In this document: piece by piece, positions 44,841-53,263 of the stretch | How the letters are laid out: every line of letters begins with the position of its first letter | Position numbering within the stretch: the first letter of the stretch is position 1 | NCBI RefSeq assembly: GCF_030068455.1 | Contig: NZ_JAQOSQ010000001.1 | Location: forward strand, 124,001-188,000 | DNA length: 64,000 nt | Source: Roseofilum casamattae BLCC-M143 | GTDB taxonomy: Bacteria > Cyanobacteriota > Cyanobacteriia > Cyanobacteriales > Desertifilaceae | Direction: 5' to 3' | Notes under the pieces: model-generated | Told to the model about the DNA's origin: nothing | Database searches by the model: none | The model's input: only the letters and a program-made list of their open reading frames with translations | Program-made: the position numbers and the translations under genes

Positions 44841-45797
44841 TTAGCTGGCAATGTACTCGCGCATATCTGCTTTGCGCTTGCGCAGCTTACCGAGAGCTTC
44901 TCGTTCGATTTGCCGAACTCGCTCCCGGCTAATGTTCAGGCGATCGCCAATTTTAGCTAAGGTCATGGACTGGCCGCTTTCTAAGCCAAAGCGCAAAGAC
45001 AAGACTTGCTGTTGCTGGGGAGTCAGATCCGCCATCATTTGCGCCAGCTCCGATCGCAACGAAGTATTCATGGTGAAGTCTTCTGGAGACGGGCCGGTAT
45101 CTTCGAGCAGATCTCCAAGTTCCGTATCTTGATTGTCGCCAACGCGTAAATCGAGGGACAGGGGAAGTCGAGAGCGCTCTAAATATTCCCGTACTTGCTT
45201 GGGAGTCAGATCTAGGGCTTCAGCTAACTCGTTTATCGTTGCAGAACGCCCGAATTTTTGAGAAAGCTGCCGCTGGGCTTTTTTAATCTTGTTCAGCTTT
45301 TCGGTAATATGGATGGGCAAGCGAATGGTGCGTCCTTTCTCGGCGATGGCGCGAGTAATTGCTTGTCGAATCCACCAGTACGCATAAGTAGAGAACCGAT
45401 AGCCCTTAGTGGGGTCAAATTTTTCTACTCCTCGTTGCATTCCGATGGTCCCTTCCTGGATCAAATCGAGCAAATCGACATTGCGCTTAATATATTTCTT
45501 CGCAACCGAAACAACGAGACGCAAATTTGCCTCGACCATTTTGCGTTTAGCTCGTTCGCCTTGAGAGATGGCCTGGCGTAGTTCCTCTACAGCAATCCCA
45601 GCCGCTTCTGCCCACTCGACTAGGGTTAACTCGCGTCCTAGCTGCTTCTGCTGTTCTTCTTTTGTCTCCTGCAGGTCAGTTAAATACTTGACCCGTTTCC
45701 CTAACGTTATTTCTTGTTCGTGGGTCAGTAGAGGGACGCGGCCAATTTCGCGAAGATAGGCGCGGACGGGATCGGTGGGGCTTTGAGTGATTTTCAT
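44841..45797 (-). CDS. Group 2 RNA polymerase sigma factor (RpoD-like)
   Basis: A 318-residue non-essential sigma-70 relative. Region 1.2 is [21 protein letters not shown]. Region 2 contains [24 protein letters not shown] and [15 protein letters not shown] (-10 recognition). Region 3 follows with IRLPIHI. Region 4 ends [21 protein letters not shown] (-35 recognition). The long region 1.1 of the housekeeping SigA is missing, which marks group 2. The length equals Synechocystis SigD as I recall it, but SigB/C/D/E cannot be separated by eye. Such factors respond to light, redox, nitrogen and heat. Confidence 0.93.
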   Translation of the reverse strand: MKITQSPTDPVRAYLREIGRVPLLTHEQEITLGKRVKYLTDLQETKEEQQKQLGRELTLVEWAEAAGIAVEELRQAISQGERAKRKMVEANLRLVVSVAKKYIKRNVDLLDLIQEGTIGMQRGVEKFDPTKGYRFSTYAYWWIRQAITRAIAEKGRTIRLPIHITEKLNKIKKAQRQLSQKFGRSATINELAEALDLTPKQVREYLERSRLPLSLDLRVGDNQDTELGDLLEDTGPSPEDFTMNTSLRSELAQMMADLTPQQQQVLSLRFGLESGQSMTLAKIGDRLNISRERVRQIEREALGKLRKRKADMREYIAS

Positions 45798-45879
45798 GGG
45801 TCTGCCTCTTGAAAGGACAACAATCGAGGGGGCGCACTCAGGCTAGAAAGAAAATACTCTCTAATGAGCGAAAGCGTAC

Positions 45880-46020
45880 TTAGTTTTCATCCGTCTCAAC
45901 CGGAATGGGAATGACTTCAGCTTCTAAATTGGATTCGGAGCGATCGCCGATCGCCCATTCAGCGGCAAGTAGGGCAATTAATGAAGTTGCTGTGACTACA
46001 ATAAGTTCGCTTGTCATCAT
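45880..46020 (-). CDS. Candidate 46-residue membrane peptide upstream of the sigma factor
   Basis: An ATG-ATG at 46020-46015 opens 46 codons closed by TAA at 45880. The product starts MMTSELIVVTATSLIALLAA, a hydrophobic helix preceded by a short N-terminus, and ends in an acidic tail (EAEVIPIPVETDEN). GGAAAAAAG just before the start may be a weak ribosome site. I do not recognise a family. It is on the same strand as the sigma factor, 82 bases upstream, and lies in an otherwise gene-free 473-base gap. Confidence 0.42.
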   Translation of the reverse strand: MMTSELIVVTATSLIALLAAEWAIGDRSESNLEAEVIPIPVETDEN

Positions 46021-46216
46021 CTTTTTTCCAACCAAATATATTATGTTAAGTATTGTAACACTATTTTAAGCTAGCGTCTACTGGTATGGTTTTCTCCAAG
46101 TTCAGTAGTTGTCTTTGCAGTTATACTTCTAGATTACCCAATAAATTTATGAAGAAATGCATCGTTTACAACAGTTTTGTAAATGCATTCCTTATCTATC
46201 CTATAGAGTGATATTA

Positions 46217-46242
46217 GGTGATGGCGTTTAGGCGCCATCACC
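46217..46242. terminator. Hairpin downstream of carB
   Basis: A perfect 10-bp stem GGTGATGGCG (46217-46226) / CGCCATCACC (46233-46242) with loop TTTAGG lies 28 bases after the carB stop on the minus strand. There is no T-run, so it is either a terminator of the weaker kind or a 3'-end stabiliser. Confidence 0.55.
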
Positions 46243-46270
46243 TGGCAAGAGTATATTCAACAGATAATCG

Positions 46271-49200
46271 CTATTGAATATACTCTTGCAGAGCCTTCAC
46301 CTCGAGAGGCGAATACTTGAGCGAGCGGATGGCTTCGGCAGTTGCTTTGGCTCCGGCAATGGTGGTCACGATGGGCAACTTATAGGTAAGAGCCAAGCGC
46401 CGCAGCAAGCGACCGTCACTTTGGGCTTCTTCCCCAGAAGGAGTATTAATCAACAGTTGAATCTTTTCATTCTTGATCTCATCCAAGATATTGGGACGAC
46501 CTTCGTGGGCCTTATAGACTCGGGATATATTCTCAATGCCATTCTCCTCCAAGACTTGCTGAGTTCCTCGAGTCGCCATGACCGAGAACCCTAAGTCCAT
46601 CAAGTCTTTCACCACTGGCACGATCGCGGCTTTGTCGCGATCGCTCAACGAGACAAAGACACACCCAGCAAGAGGCAAATCGACCGCTGCCGCGATCTCC
46701 GCTTTCGCAAATGCCGTAGCAAAACTAGAATCCATACCCATAACCTCGCCCGTCGATCGCATTTCCGGCCCGAGGAGGGTATCCGAACCGGGGAACTTCT
46801 CAAACGGAAGAACGGCTTCTTTCACCGAAACATGTTGGGGAAGAATCTCTTCAGTAAAATCAACGTCAGTTAAGGTTTCTCCGGACATCACTCGCGAAGC
46901 CAGTTTTGCTAGGGGTTTGCCGATCGCTTTCGAGACAAAGGGAACCGTACGGGAAGCGCGGGGATTGGCTTCGATGATGTATACGGTTTCTCCTTGTACC
47001 GCAAACTGAATATTCATCAAACCAATAACATTGAGCGCTTTCGCCAGTTGGGTAGCGCTAGTGCGAATCGTGGCGAGAACGGTTTCCGAGAGGGTTAGGG
47101 GAGGAATGGCACAGGCCGAATCTCCGGAGTGGACTCCGGCTTGTTCGATATGTTCCATGATACCGCCGATGGCGACCGCACCGGTAGCATCAGCTAAGGC
47201 ATCCACATCGACTTCGATCGCCCCTTCCAAGAATTTATCGATCAAAATGGGATGGTCGGGTTCCACTTGCACCGCTGTCGTCATGTAGCGCTCCAGGTCG
47301 CTATCGGAATAAACGATTTCCATAGCCCGTCCGCCAAGGACGTAGGAGGGACGAACGACGACGGGGTAACCAATGCGACCGGCAACCGCGATCGCCTCTT
47401 GAGTGCTGCGGGCAATTCCATTTGGCGGTTGCAAGATATTTAAATCTTGACAAATGGCTTCAAAGCGCTCCCGGTCTTCGGCAGTATCGATGGAGTCGGG
47501 AGAGGTTCCCCAAATCTTAGTATTGGGTCGCTCGGCTAGCGCTTGCGCCAGAGGGACGGCCAGTTTTAGGGGAGTTTGTCCGCCAAACTGAATAATAATC
47601 CCTTCCGGTTGTTCCGCATCAATGATATTGAGGACGTCTTCCAGGGTGAGGGGTTCAAAGTAAAGGCGATCGCTAGTATCGTAATCGGTCGAAACGGTTT
47701 CCGGGTTCGAGTTCACCATAATCGTTTCAAAACCGGTGTCTTGCAGGGCAAAACTGGCATGACAGCAGCAGTAGTCGAACTCAATTCCCTGGCCGATACG
47801 GTTCGGTCCGCCACCGAGGATCATCACTTTCCGGCGATCGGAGGGAATCACTTCCGTATCGGCTTCGTAGGTAGAATAGTGATAGGGAGTGAAGGCTTCA
47901 AACTCCGCCGCGCAGGTATCGACAGTTTTGTAGACGGGAGTAATCTTCAGTTCCGTACGGCGATCGCGCACCTCCTTCTCTGTGGTTTGAGTCGCGAAAG
48001 CAATTTGGCGATCGCTGAATCCCAGTTGTTTAATCGAAAGGAAATCCTCGGCGCTAATGTCGTCCAACTTCGTCCGCTTCAGGAATTTTTCCCCGTCAAG
48101 AATTTGCCCCAACTTACCCAAAAACCAAGGATCGATCCCGGTGAGTTCGTAGATTTCTTCCGGAGCCATTTTCGCCATCAGAGCGTGACGGACGGTAAAG
48201 ATGCGATCGGGATTTGGAGTGCGCAGTCCGTGGCGGATAGACTCGAGACTGGGCAACAGTTCTTGGCGATCGCATCCCCATCCAGCGCGCCCGGTTTCTA
48301 AGGAACGCAGGGCTTTTTGGAAGGATTCGCAGAAGGTACGGCCGATAGCCATAGCTTCGCCAACCGATTTCATTTGCGTGGTCAGAATAGCTTCAGTTCC
48401 GGCAAATTTCTCGAAGGTAAACCGAGGAATTTTGGTAACCACGTAGTCGATGGTGGGTTCAAAAGAAGCGGGAGTTTTCTTGGTAATATCGTTGCTAATT
48501 TCGTCCAGGGTATAGCCGACAGCCAGTTTTGCCGCAAATTTGGCGATGGGAAATCCGGTAGCTTTGGAAGCGAGAGCCGACGATCGCGATACCCTGGGAT
48601 TCATTTCAATGACAATAATATCTCCATTAACCGGATTAACCGCAAACTGAATATTCGATCCGCCCGTTTCCACCCCAATTTCGCGAATAATTTTAATCGA
48701 GGCATCCCGCAGGCGCTGGTATTCTTTGTCAGTTAGGGTTTGGGCCGGAGCAACGGTAATCGAATCTCCAGTATGAATTCCCATAGGATCGAAGTTTTCA
48801 ATGGAGCAAATAATCACGACGTTGTCGGCCAGGTCGCGCATGACCTCGAGTTCGTATTCTTTCCATCCAATTAAGGATTGTTCCACCAGAATTTGGGAGA
48901 CAGGAGAGCAGTCAATCCCGTACTGAGCCATGTTTTCAAATTCTTCTTGGTTGTAGGCAATACCGCCTCCAGTGCCGCCGAGGGTAAAGGCGGGACGAAT
49001 GATGAGGGGATAGAGGCCAATTTGAGCGGCAATTTGTTTGGCTTCTTCGAGAGTACTGGCAATTCCAGACGGACAGACGCTAACGCCGATTTTCTCCATG
49101 GCTTCTTTAAACAAGAGTCGATCTTCGGCTTTTTCGATGGCGTCAAGTTTGGCACCAATGAGTTCGACACCATAGTTCTCGAGGGTGCCGTCTTTGGCTA

Positions 49201-49504
49201 AAGACACGGCAAGATTGAGAGCGGTTTGTCCCCCCATAGTGGGGAGAAGAGCATCGGGACGTTCTTTGTCAATAACTTTGGCAACAATTTCGGGGACTAG
49301 AGGCTCGATATAGGTGCGATCTGCTGTTTCCGGGTCGGTCATGATCGTCGCCGGGTTGGAGTTAATTAAGACAACTTCATATCCTTCCGAGCGTAAGGCT
49401 TTGCAGGCTTGGACGCCGCTGTAGTCAAATTCGCAGGCTTGACCGATGACGATGGGTCCGGAGCCGAGAAGGAGAATTTTTTTGATATCGTTGCGACGGG
49501 GCAT
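46271..49504 (-). CDS. carB: Carbamoyl-phosphate synthase large subunit
   Basis: A 1077-residue enzyme making carbamoyl phosphate from bicarbonate, ammonia (via CarA) and two ATP, for arginine and pyrimidines. Two homologous ATP-grasp halves are visible. The first starts [23 protein letters not shown] and has [13 protein letters not shown]; the second starts [21 protein letters not shown] and has [12 protein letters not shown]. The C-terminal allosteric MGS-like domain ends with [14 protein letters not shown]. An in-frame ATG 51 bases upstream is rejected because the MPRR start is universal. The gene is alone; carA is not in the window. Confidence 0.97.
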   Translation of the reverse strand: MPRRNDIKKILLLGSGPIVIGQACEFDYSGVQACKALRSEGYEVVLINSNPATIMTDPETADRTYIEPLVPEIVAKVIDKERPDALLPTMGGQTALNLAVSLAKDGTLENYGVELIGAKLDAIEKAEDRLLFKEAMEKIGVSVCPSGIASTLEEAKQIAAQIGLYPLIIRPAFTLGGTGGGIAYNQEEFENMAQYGIDCSPVSQILVEQSLIGWKEYELEVMRDLADNVVIICSIENFDPMGIHTGDSITVAPAQTLTDKEYQRLRDASIKIIREIGVETGGSNIQFAVNPVNGDIIVIEMNPRVSRSSALASKATGFPIAKFAAKLAVGYTLDEISNDITKKTPASFEPTIDYVVTKIPRFTFEKFAGTEAILTTQMKSVGEAMAIGRTFCESFQKALRSLETGRAGWGCDRQELLPSLESIRHGLRTPNPDRIFTVRHALMAKMAPEEIYELTGIDPWFLGKLGQILDGEKFLKRTKLDDISAEDFLSIKQLGFSDRQIAFATQTTEKEVRDRRTELKITPVYKTVDTCAAEFEAFTPYHYSTYEADTEVIPSDRRKVMILGGGPNRIGQGIEFDYCCCHASFALQDTGFETIMVNSNPETVSTDYDTSDRLYFEPLTLEDVLNIIDAEQPEGIIIQFGGQTPLKLAVPLAQALAERPNTKIWGTSPDSIDTAEDRERFEAICQDLNILQPPNGIARSTQEAIAVAGRIGYPVVVRPSYVLGGRAMEIVYSDSDLERYMTTAVQVEPDHPILIDKFLEGAIEVDVDALADATGAVAIGGIMEHIEQAGVHSGDSACAIPPLTLSETVLATIRTSATQLAKALNVIGLMNIQFAVQGETVYIIEANPRASRTVPFVSKAIGKPLAKLASRVMSGETLTDVDFTEEILPQHVSVKEAVLPFEKFPGSDTLLGPEMRSTGEVMGMDSSFATAFAKAEIAAAVDLPLAGCVFVSLSDRDKAAIVPVVKDLMDLGFSVMATRGTQQVLEENGIENISRVYKAHEGRPNILDEIKNEKIQLLINTPSGEEAQSDGRLLRRLALTYKLPIVTTIAGAKATAEAIRSLKYSPLEVKALQEYIQ

Positions 49505-49660
49505 ATCGATGTTGATGTTTGAGTGTAATGGGAATGGCGATCGCACTCTAGCCACCAGTCCCTAGAGATTGAGGAATGGGGATTGGCGAACAGGCCATGG
49601 TTATTCTACGTTTTTTTTCTGTCGTACTGTGTTTGCTGTAGCCAAAATTGGCGATCGCGC

Positions 49661-49740
49661 TCTCAACATAAGCAGCCGAGTTTCTTCAATAAACCCGGCT
49701 TCTGGCAGTCAATAGGTTTTGAATCTGATGCTATACCAGA
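49661..49740 (-). repeat. rpsD 3' end and hairpin repeat (copy B, inverted)
   Basis: On the minus strand this begins TCTGGTATAG, the last codons and stop of rpsD, and continues through the hairpin to TGTTGAGAG. About 73 of 81 positions match copy A at 30808-30888. Bases just outside on the rpsD-coding side do not match, so the boundary is sharp. The hairpin arms here have drifted more than the single-stranded flank. Confidence 0.72.
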
Positions 49741-49909
49741 TAAGCTGAAGGAGCGACAAGCAAGCGAGAAGAAAGACTGCAAAAGGGAAATAGCCCTTAA
49801 ACCTTTCTGATAATGGTGGCGAGATTGAGGTGAAAAAGACATCATCAATTCTACCTCATCGGCAAAATCAGCCAGGGAATCAAGCCAAACACCTCCTTGT
49901 AATCCGAGC

Positions 49910-49942
49910 TAAGGTTTTCAGCCTCCTTGTCGCCCCCTCAGG
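49910..49942. mobile_element. Right-end fragment of the CCTGAGGGGGCGACAAG MITE
   Basis: CTAAGGTTTTCAGCCTCCTT followed by GTCGCCCCCTCAGG matches the right end of the complete copy (9803-9835) with two or three changes. The terminal 17 bases are identical. Nothing of the interior or left end precedes it. Confidence 0.65.
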
Positions 49943-50336
49943 TTGCGATCGCGAAATAGGACATCTGCGCGATCGCCAAAACTATCTTCTGAGGAAAAAT
50001 CAGATATAACTCAGGTATAACTCTGCTGCGATCGCGGTAAATGCAGGTCTTTACTCAAGAATGGGTTTGAGATGCTGAAAGGGTAAAGATTTCCGAGCGG
50101 GATAGAACTAATGGAACGTGAAGACCGACAGGGGAGTACTTCTGCCAAAGTGCATTCACTCATGCAGTCGATGGAAACTCTGGAAACTGCGATCGGTGTC
50201 GATCCGAAACGGCAAAGTGCGATCGTTTCCTCCTCTCCCGAACTTTCCTTAGTCTTGCACCTTGAGTTTTTCATTCTCTTGTGCTTGCACTTTTTTGTGT
50301 TATTGCGGATTAAACCCAAGTCATAAGCTGCGATTA

Positions 50337-50369
50337 AGAAGCCGGGTTTCTTCGAGAAACCCGGCTTCT
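50337..50369. repeat. Perfect 15-bp hairpin, third copy of the rpsD terminator-type element
   Basis: AGAAGCCGGGTTTCT (50337-50351), loop TCG, AGAAACCCGGCTTCT (50355-50369). It lies 34 bases past the yoeB stop and can act as its 3' end. The same arms occur at 30845-30877 and, degenerate, in 49661-49740. This is a commonly dispersed cyanobacterial hairpin. Confidence 0.75.
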
Positions 50370-50402
50370 GGCATCCCCAAGGGAATTTGGTAAAAGTAAA
50401 AT

Positions 50403-50669
50403 TCATTCGTCAATCTGATAATGAAATCGGCAAGCTAAAATAAAAATCTCTTCTTCAGTTGCAGTATAGACTAACCGATGTTCGGCGTTAATTCGTCGAG
50501 ACCAATAACCAGAGAGATTACCTTTCAACTGTTCGGGTTTGCCAATTCCTTCAAAAGGACTGCGCTGCATATATTTAATTAGAGAATTTATTTTTTTGAG
50601 CAACTTTCTGTCATTTTCTTGAAACCATAAGTAATCCTCCCATCCTACTTTACCAAAGGTTATATTCAT
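50403..50669 (-). CDS. yoeB: YoeB-family mRNA-interferase toxin
   Basis: An 88-residue RelE-fold toxin that cleaves mRNA in the ribosomal A site. The N-terminus ITFGKVGWEDYLWFQENDRKLLKKINSLIK, then PFEGIGKPEQLKGNLSGYWSRRINAEHRLVY and ACRFHY, follow YoeB closely. The catalytic Glu, Arg and His-Tyr end (Glu in GIGKPEQL, Arg of EHRLVY, C-terminal RFHY) are all retained, so it should be active. Its ATG overlaps the antitoxin's stop by four bases. Confidence 0.94.
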   Translation of the reverse strand: MNITFGKVGWEDYLWFQENDRKLLKKINSLIKYMQRSPFEGIGKPEQLKGNLSGYWSRRINAEHRLVYTATEEEIFILACRFHYQIDE

Positions 50670-50920
50670 TCTTCAATCAGCTCCCGCTTAACCACTTCAC
50701 CTGCTTTAGCTGATTCAATTGCATTTAAAAGATGAGCTGCATTTGCTGGATTTGACAGGAGATACACAGTTTCTTGCCATGAGTTGAATTCATCGAGAGA
50801 CATCAGTACTGCTCTGTCTCCTTTATCAGTGCAAAGAATGATCTGTTCGCTGTCTGCGATCGCGCGTTCAATCAAACCATCTAAATCCTGTCCTGCTTGC
50901 TTCGTCGTCATGGCATCCAT
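50666..50920 (-). CDS. yefM: YefM/Phd-family antitoxin
   Basis: An 84-residue antitoxin. It opens with a Phd/YefM DNA-binding domain (TKQAGQDLDGLIERAIADSEQIILCTDKGDRAVLMSLDEFNSWQETVYLL). The charged C-terminal tail (AKAGEVVKRELIEE) wraps and inactivates the toxin. The order antitoxin-toxin with ATGA overlap is standard. The HTH-AAA gene ends 50 bases upstream on the same strand, so read-through from it is possible, although the pair usually has its own autoregulated promoter. Confidence 0.93.
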   Translation of the reverse strand: MDAMTTKQAGQDLDGLIERAIADSEQIILCTDKGDRAVLMSLDEFNSWQETVYLLSNPANAAHLLNAIESAKAGEVVKRELIEE

Positions 50921-50970
50921 TGCGCGATCTCCTTATGGTAACTATCCATCTAATTATAAATCAAAATACA

Positions 50971-52116
50971 TCACTGTCTTAAATTTTCTGGTATTCTATC
51001 TAGGCGATCGCACTCTGCATAATAAGCTTTAATATCCATATCAATACGTTCTTGATTGGCATAAATTCCAGCTTCGGTGGGTGCATCTTGCAAAAGTCGT
51101 TCCCGATCGTTTGTTTCCGGAGAATACTGAGAAAAGGCTTGCTCGATTAAATAGGGATGTCCTCCCACCATTTCCATCAACTGTTGCAGCGCAGATTCAC
51201 TCCAATTCTGTTGATGCTGTTCCGCGAATTCTTGTACCTGAGATAAGGTCAGTTCTGGTAACTCAATAGGGACACCAACGTTAAAGGGAGATTCGTTAAT
51301 ATTGAGGGGAATATAAACTTCTGTGGAATGAACGACAACCAACCGCAATTTCTGCCAAATGAGTTCGACTTTTCCCCGTTCGTGCCATGCTCGCAGCAGT
51401 CCCAAAAACTCCGACGCCACTTGCGGATAAGGAAAGAGTCGGTCAACTTCATCCAAACATAAAATAACCGGAGTTTTGATGTTCGCCAGCAGATAATTTT
51501 GCACGTAGTCGGTACTATCGACTTTGGCGGTGGAAAATTCTTCATCCCAGTACTCCGCCAATTTATTCGGAATGCCTAAACTTTGACCAAAACTAATACA
51601 AAACCATTTGAGAAATGTATCGACTCGAGCGAAGTCCGTTTCATTAGCTAAGTGAAAATTGAGATAGGCGCAGCGATCGCCTTCCTGACTCCGTTGTGCT
51701 AAAATCCGAGCCATCAGCGTAGTTTTCCCCATCAGACGTGGAGACTTAATCCGCAACAGAGCGCCGGGATAAGCGATCGCCTTGAGACAAGATGATTCGA
51801 TGGGAGGACGTTCGATATAAACGAGAGACGGGTTATCCAGCACGGGAATTTGGCTCGCGCTCTGGGAATCGTCTTCCGGTAACCGGTCTGTGGTATCCTC
51901 GAAAAGCGCGATCGCCGGCCAATCTTGCTCCAGTCGTTCGCTAATCTCCTGGAAATTCACATTATCCACCGGTTTCCCATTCAAATAATTGCTCACCGTC
52001 GCCAAAGATAACTGCAACTCATCTGCCAAATCTTTCTGACGGGGATAACCCTGGCGTTTCACCACTGCTTTCACCTGGGAAACAAATTGAGGAGAAACTT
52101 TGAGCGATCGCGACAT
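50971..52116 (-). CDS. HTH-AAA (AAA_35-type) ATPase
   Basis: A 381-residue protein. Residues 1-65 form a helix-turn-helix domain (YPRQKDLADELQLSLATVSNYLNGKPVDNVNF). This is the N-terminal module I associate with large cyanobacterial AAA/NACHT/WD40 regulatory proteins. Residues 85-350 are an AAA_35-like ATPase opening YIERPPIESSCLKAI, with atypical Walker A SPRLMGKTTL (Lys131), Walker B VILCLDEVDRLF and a winged-helix part GGHPYLIEQAF. Relatives usually carry a C-terminal WD40, TPR or effector module; here the protein ends soon after the AAA domain. The ATG at 52116 gives the usual N-terminus. Function unknown; a signalling or defence role is conceivable. Confidence 0.8.
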   Translation of the reverse strand: MSRSLKVSPQFVSQVKAVVKRQGYPRQKDLADELQLSLATVSNYLNGKPVDNVNFQEISERLEQDWPAIALFEDTTDRLPEDDSQSASQIPVLDNPSLVYIERPPIESSCLKAIAYPGALLRIKSPRLMGKTTLMARILAQRSQEGDRCAYLNFHLANETDFARVDTFLKWFCISFGQSLGIPNKLAEYWDEEFSTAKVDSTDYVQNYLLANIKTPVILCLDEVDRLFPYPQVASEFLGLLRAWHERGKVELIWQKLRLVVVHSTEVYIPLNINESPFNVGVPIELPELTLSQVQEFAEQHQQNWSESALQQLMEMVGGHPYLIEQAFSQYSPETNDRERLLQDAPTEAGIYANQERIDMDIKAYYAECDRLDRIPENLRQ

Positions 52117-52236
52117 GAGAAAATACCAATACGCTACCCCGATAATAGCGGCTTTCTCTACCCCCTCCTCAAACTCAGGCATAACTCAGGTATCTTCATT
52201 TCCCACTCTCTAAACGTGTAGTCTTCCCATTCACAA

Positions 52237-52389
52237 TTAGGTTGAAGTATCGGGGTTAATACCCATTTGTGCTAAGCGCTCTTGGAGCTGTTGAATCTTT
52301 TGGTCTTTTTCGTCAATAACGGCTTCGGCGCGATCGGCTCTTTCGCGCTCCTGTACTGCCAGTTCTTCTGGCAACGGTACTAAGTTGCC
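52237..52389 (-). pseudogene. C-terminal remnant of a Uma2-family (DUF820) endonuclease gene
   Basis: Fifty codons plus stop on the minus strand read GNLVPLPEELAVQERERADR, then a charged coiled coil, and end QLQERLAQMGINPDTST. This is the characteristic tail of cyanobacterial Uma2 proteins, in which a G-N-L-PxxE strand is followed by an ERERAERAE coiled coil and a final LG-I-PD. The catalytic PD-(D/E)xK domain that should precede it is absent. The frame ends exactly where the MITE begins (52390), so the gene was interrupted there and its 5' part lost. Confidence 0.7.
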
Positions 52390-52598
52390 CCTGAGGGGGC
52401 GACAAGGGTCTTATAAGCCTTGATGGATAAGCGTTTTAACCGCGATCGCTTCATGAAGATGCAGCCGACGATCGCGATCGAGATTGACCGGATTGACGAA
52501 GAAATAGGGTTTTCCAACTCTGCGATCGCTTCTTTGCGATCTACAGACCGTCAATCTTTGCTAAGCTAATCTAGCTCAAAACCCACATTCATAACGCT
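52390..52598. mobile_element. MITE copy 2, right end missing
   Basis: It begins with the 17-base TIR CCTGAGGGGGCGACAAG and aligns nearly base for base with 9601-9809, with only scattered changes and the GCGATCGC octamers in the same places. It then stops before the right TIR, at ATAACGCT. The left end abuts the truncated Uma2 reading frame. The loss of the right end and of the Uma2 5' part suggests one deletion that removed both. Confidence 0.78.
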
Positions 52599-52663
52599 AT
52601 GGTTGTGTAACCTCGGTTGTGGAGAACCTGCCTCTTGACATCCAAGACAGTATCGATCGGATA

Positions 52664-53242
52664 CTATCGCGAATAATTTTGCGGAGTCGATCGCTCGGGA
52701 AAGGTTTGCCGGGTGGTGCGCGGCGTCGGTTCCAGCAAAAATTGGGACATCACCCAATACCCAGCATAAGCAGGAATTGCCATCGCCAGCAAGAGCGCGA
52801 TCGCCGCCAACCAAATCCGAGCCGCTCCAGAAGAACCATAATGGCAGCGATAGGGATCGAAACCCAGCTTATCGAAGCGATATTTATTGCGCGTGGCAAT
52901 CGAGCGGCGAAATCGCACTCGGCGATCGTCGAGTTTTTCCAGCAAAGTCCAACCCGCTTGCGCTTCTTCCCGACATAAGGTATTGAACGTGGCTGGATCG
53001 TGGAAAAGATTGCCGCGAGCGCGGACAATTTTAAACTCCCATCCGCGATGGGCCGAACCATTTTTACTGCTATTTGCCTCAGTGCCAAAGTCTTCTTTCG
53101 GTTCGTAGTGAGTCAAGAGTTCCTCCTCATCCTCATTCCGTTTCTCGATTCGTATCTGCTGCCGATACAGATAATGGCTTGTGGCGATCGCATTGACCCC
53201 CCAACTGGCAAAAAATAGACTACCAAGAACAAATTCGAGCAT
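52664..53242 (-). CDS. Two-helix membrane protein of unknown function
   Basis: A 192-residue protein. An N-terminal helix (VLGSLFFASWGVNAIATSHYL) and a C-terminal helix (IWLAAIALLLAMAIPAYAGYWVM, about residues 143-166) flank a soluble domain. The central segment GWEFKIVRARGNLFHDPATF and then EEAQAGWTLLEKLDDRRVRFRR looks strongly conserved, with the Asp-Asp-Arg-Arg-Val-Arg-Phe motif at its end. I believe relatives exist in many cyanobacteria, but no function is known to me. It ends 66 bases from the truncated MITE. Confidence 0.7.
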   Translation of the reverse strand: MLEFVLGSLFFASWGVNAIATSHYLYRQQIRIEKRNEDEEELLTHYEPKEDFGTEANSSKNGSAHRGWEFKIVRARGNLFHDPATFNTLCREEAQAGWTLLEKLDDRRVRFRRSIATRNKYRFDKLGFDPYRCHYGSSGAARIWLAAIALLLAMAIPAYAGYWVMSQFLLEPTPRTTRQTFPERSTPQNYSR

Positions 53243-53263
53243 GGCTAGAGAGTAGGCAAGTCA

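Larger units (their letters stand above)
49505..50402. other. Gene-free repeat-rich interval between carB and yoeB
   Basis: About 900 bases without a convincing gene. It contains the inverted copy of the rpsD 3' end (49661-49740), a lone MITE right end (49910-49942) and a perfect hairpin (50337-50369). A 71-codon frame at 50111-50326 has no recognisable family, lacks a ribosome site and shows no obvious codon bias. I treat the interval as a landing zone for small elements. Confidence 0.6.

Noticed and set aside
50111-50326. A 71-codon plus-strand frame in the carB-yoeB gap
   Set aside because: No family, no start signal and a composition change halfway (polar then hydrophobic). The interval is made of repeat fragments.
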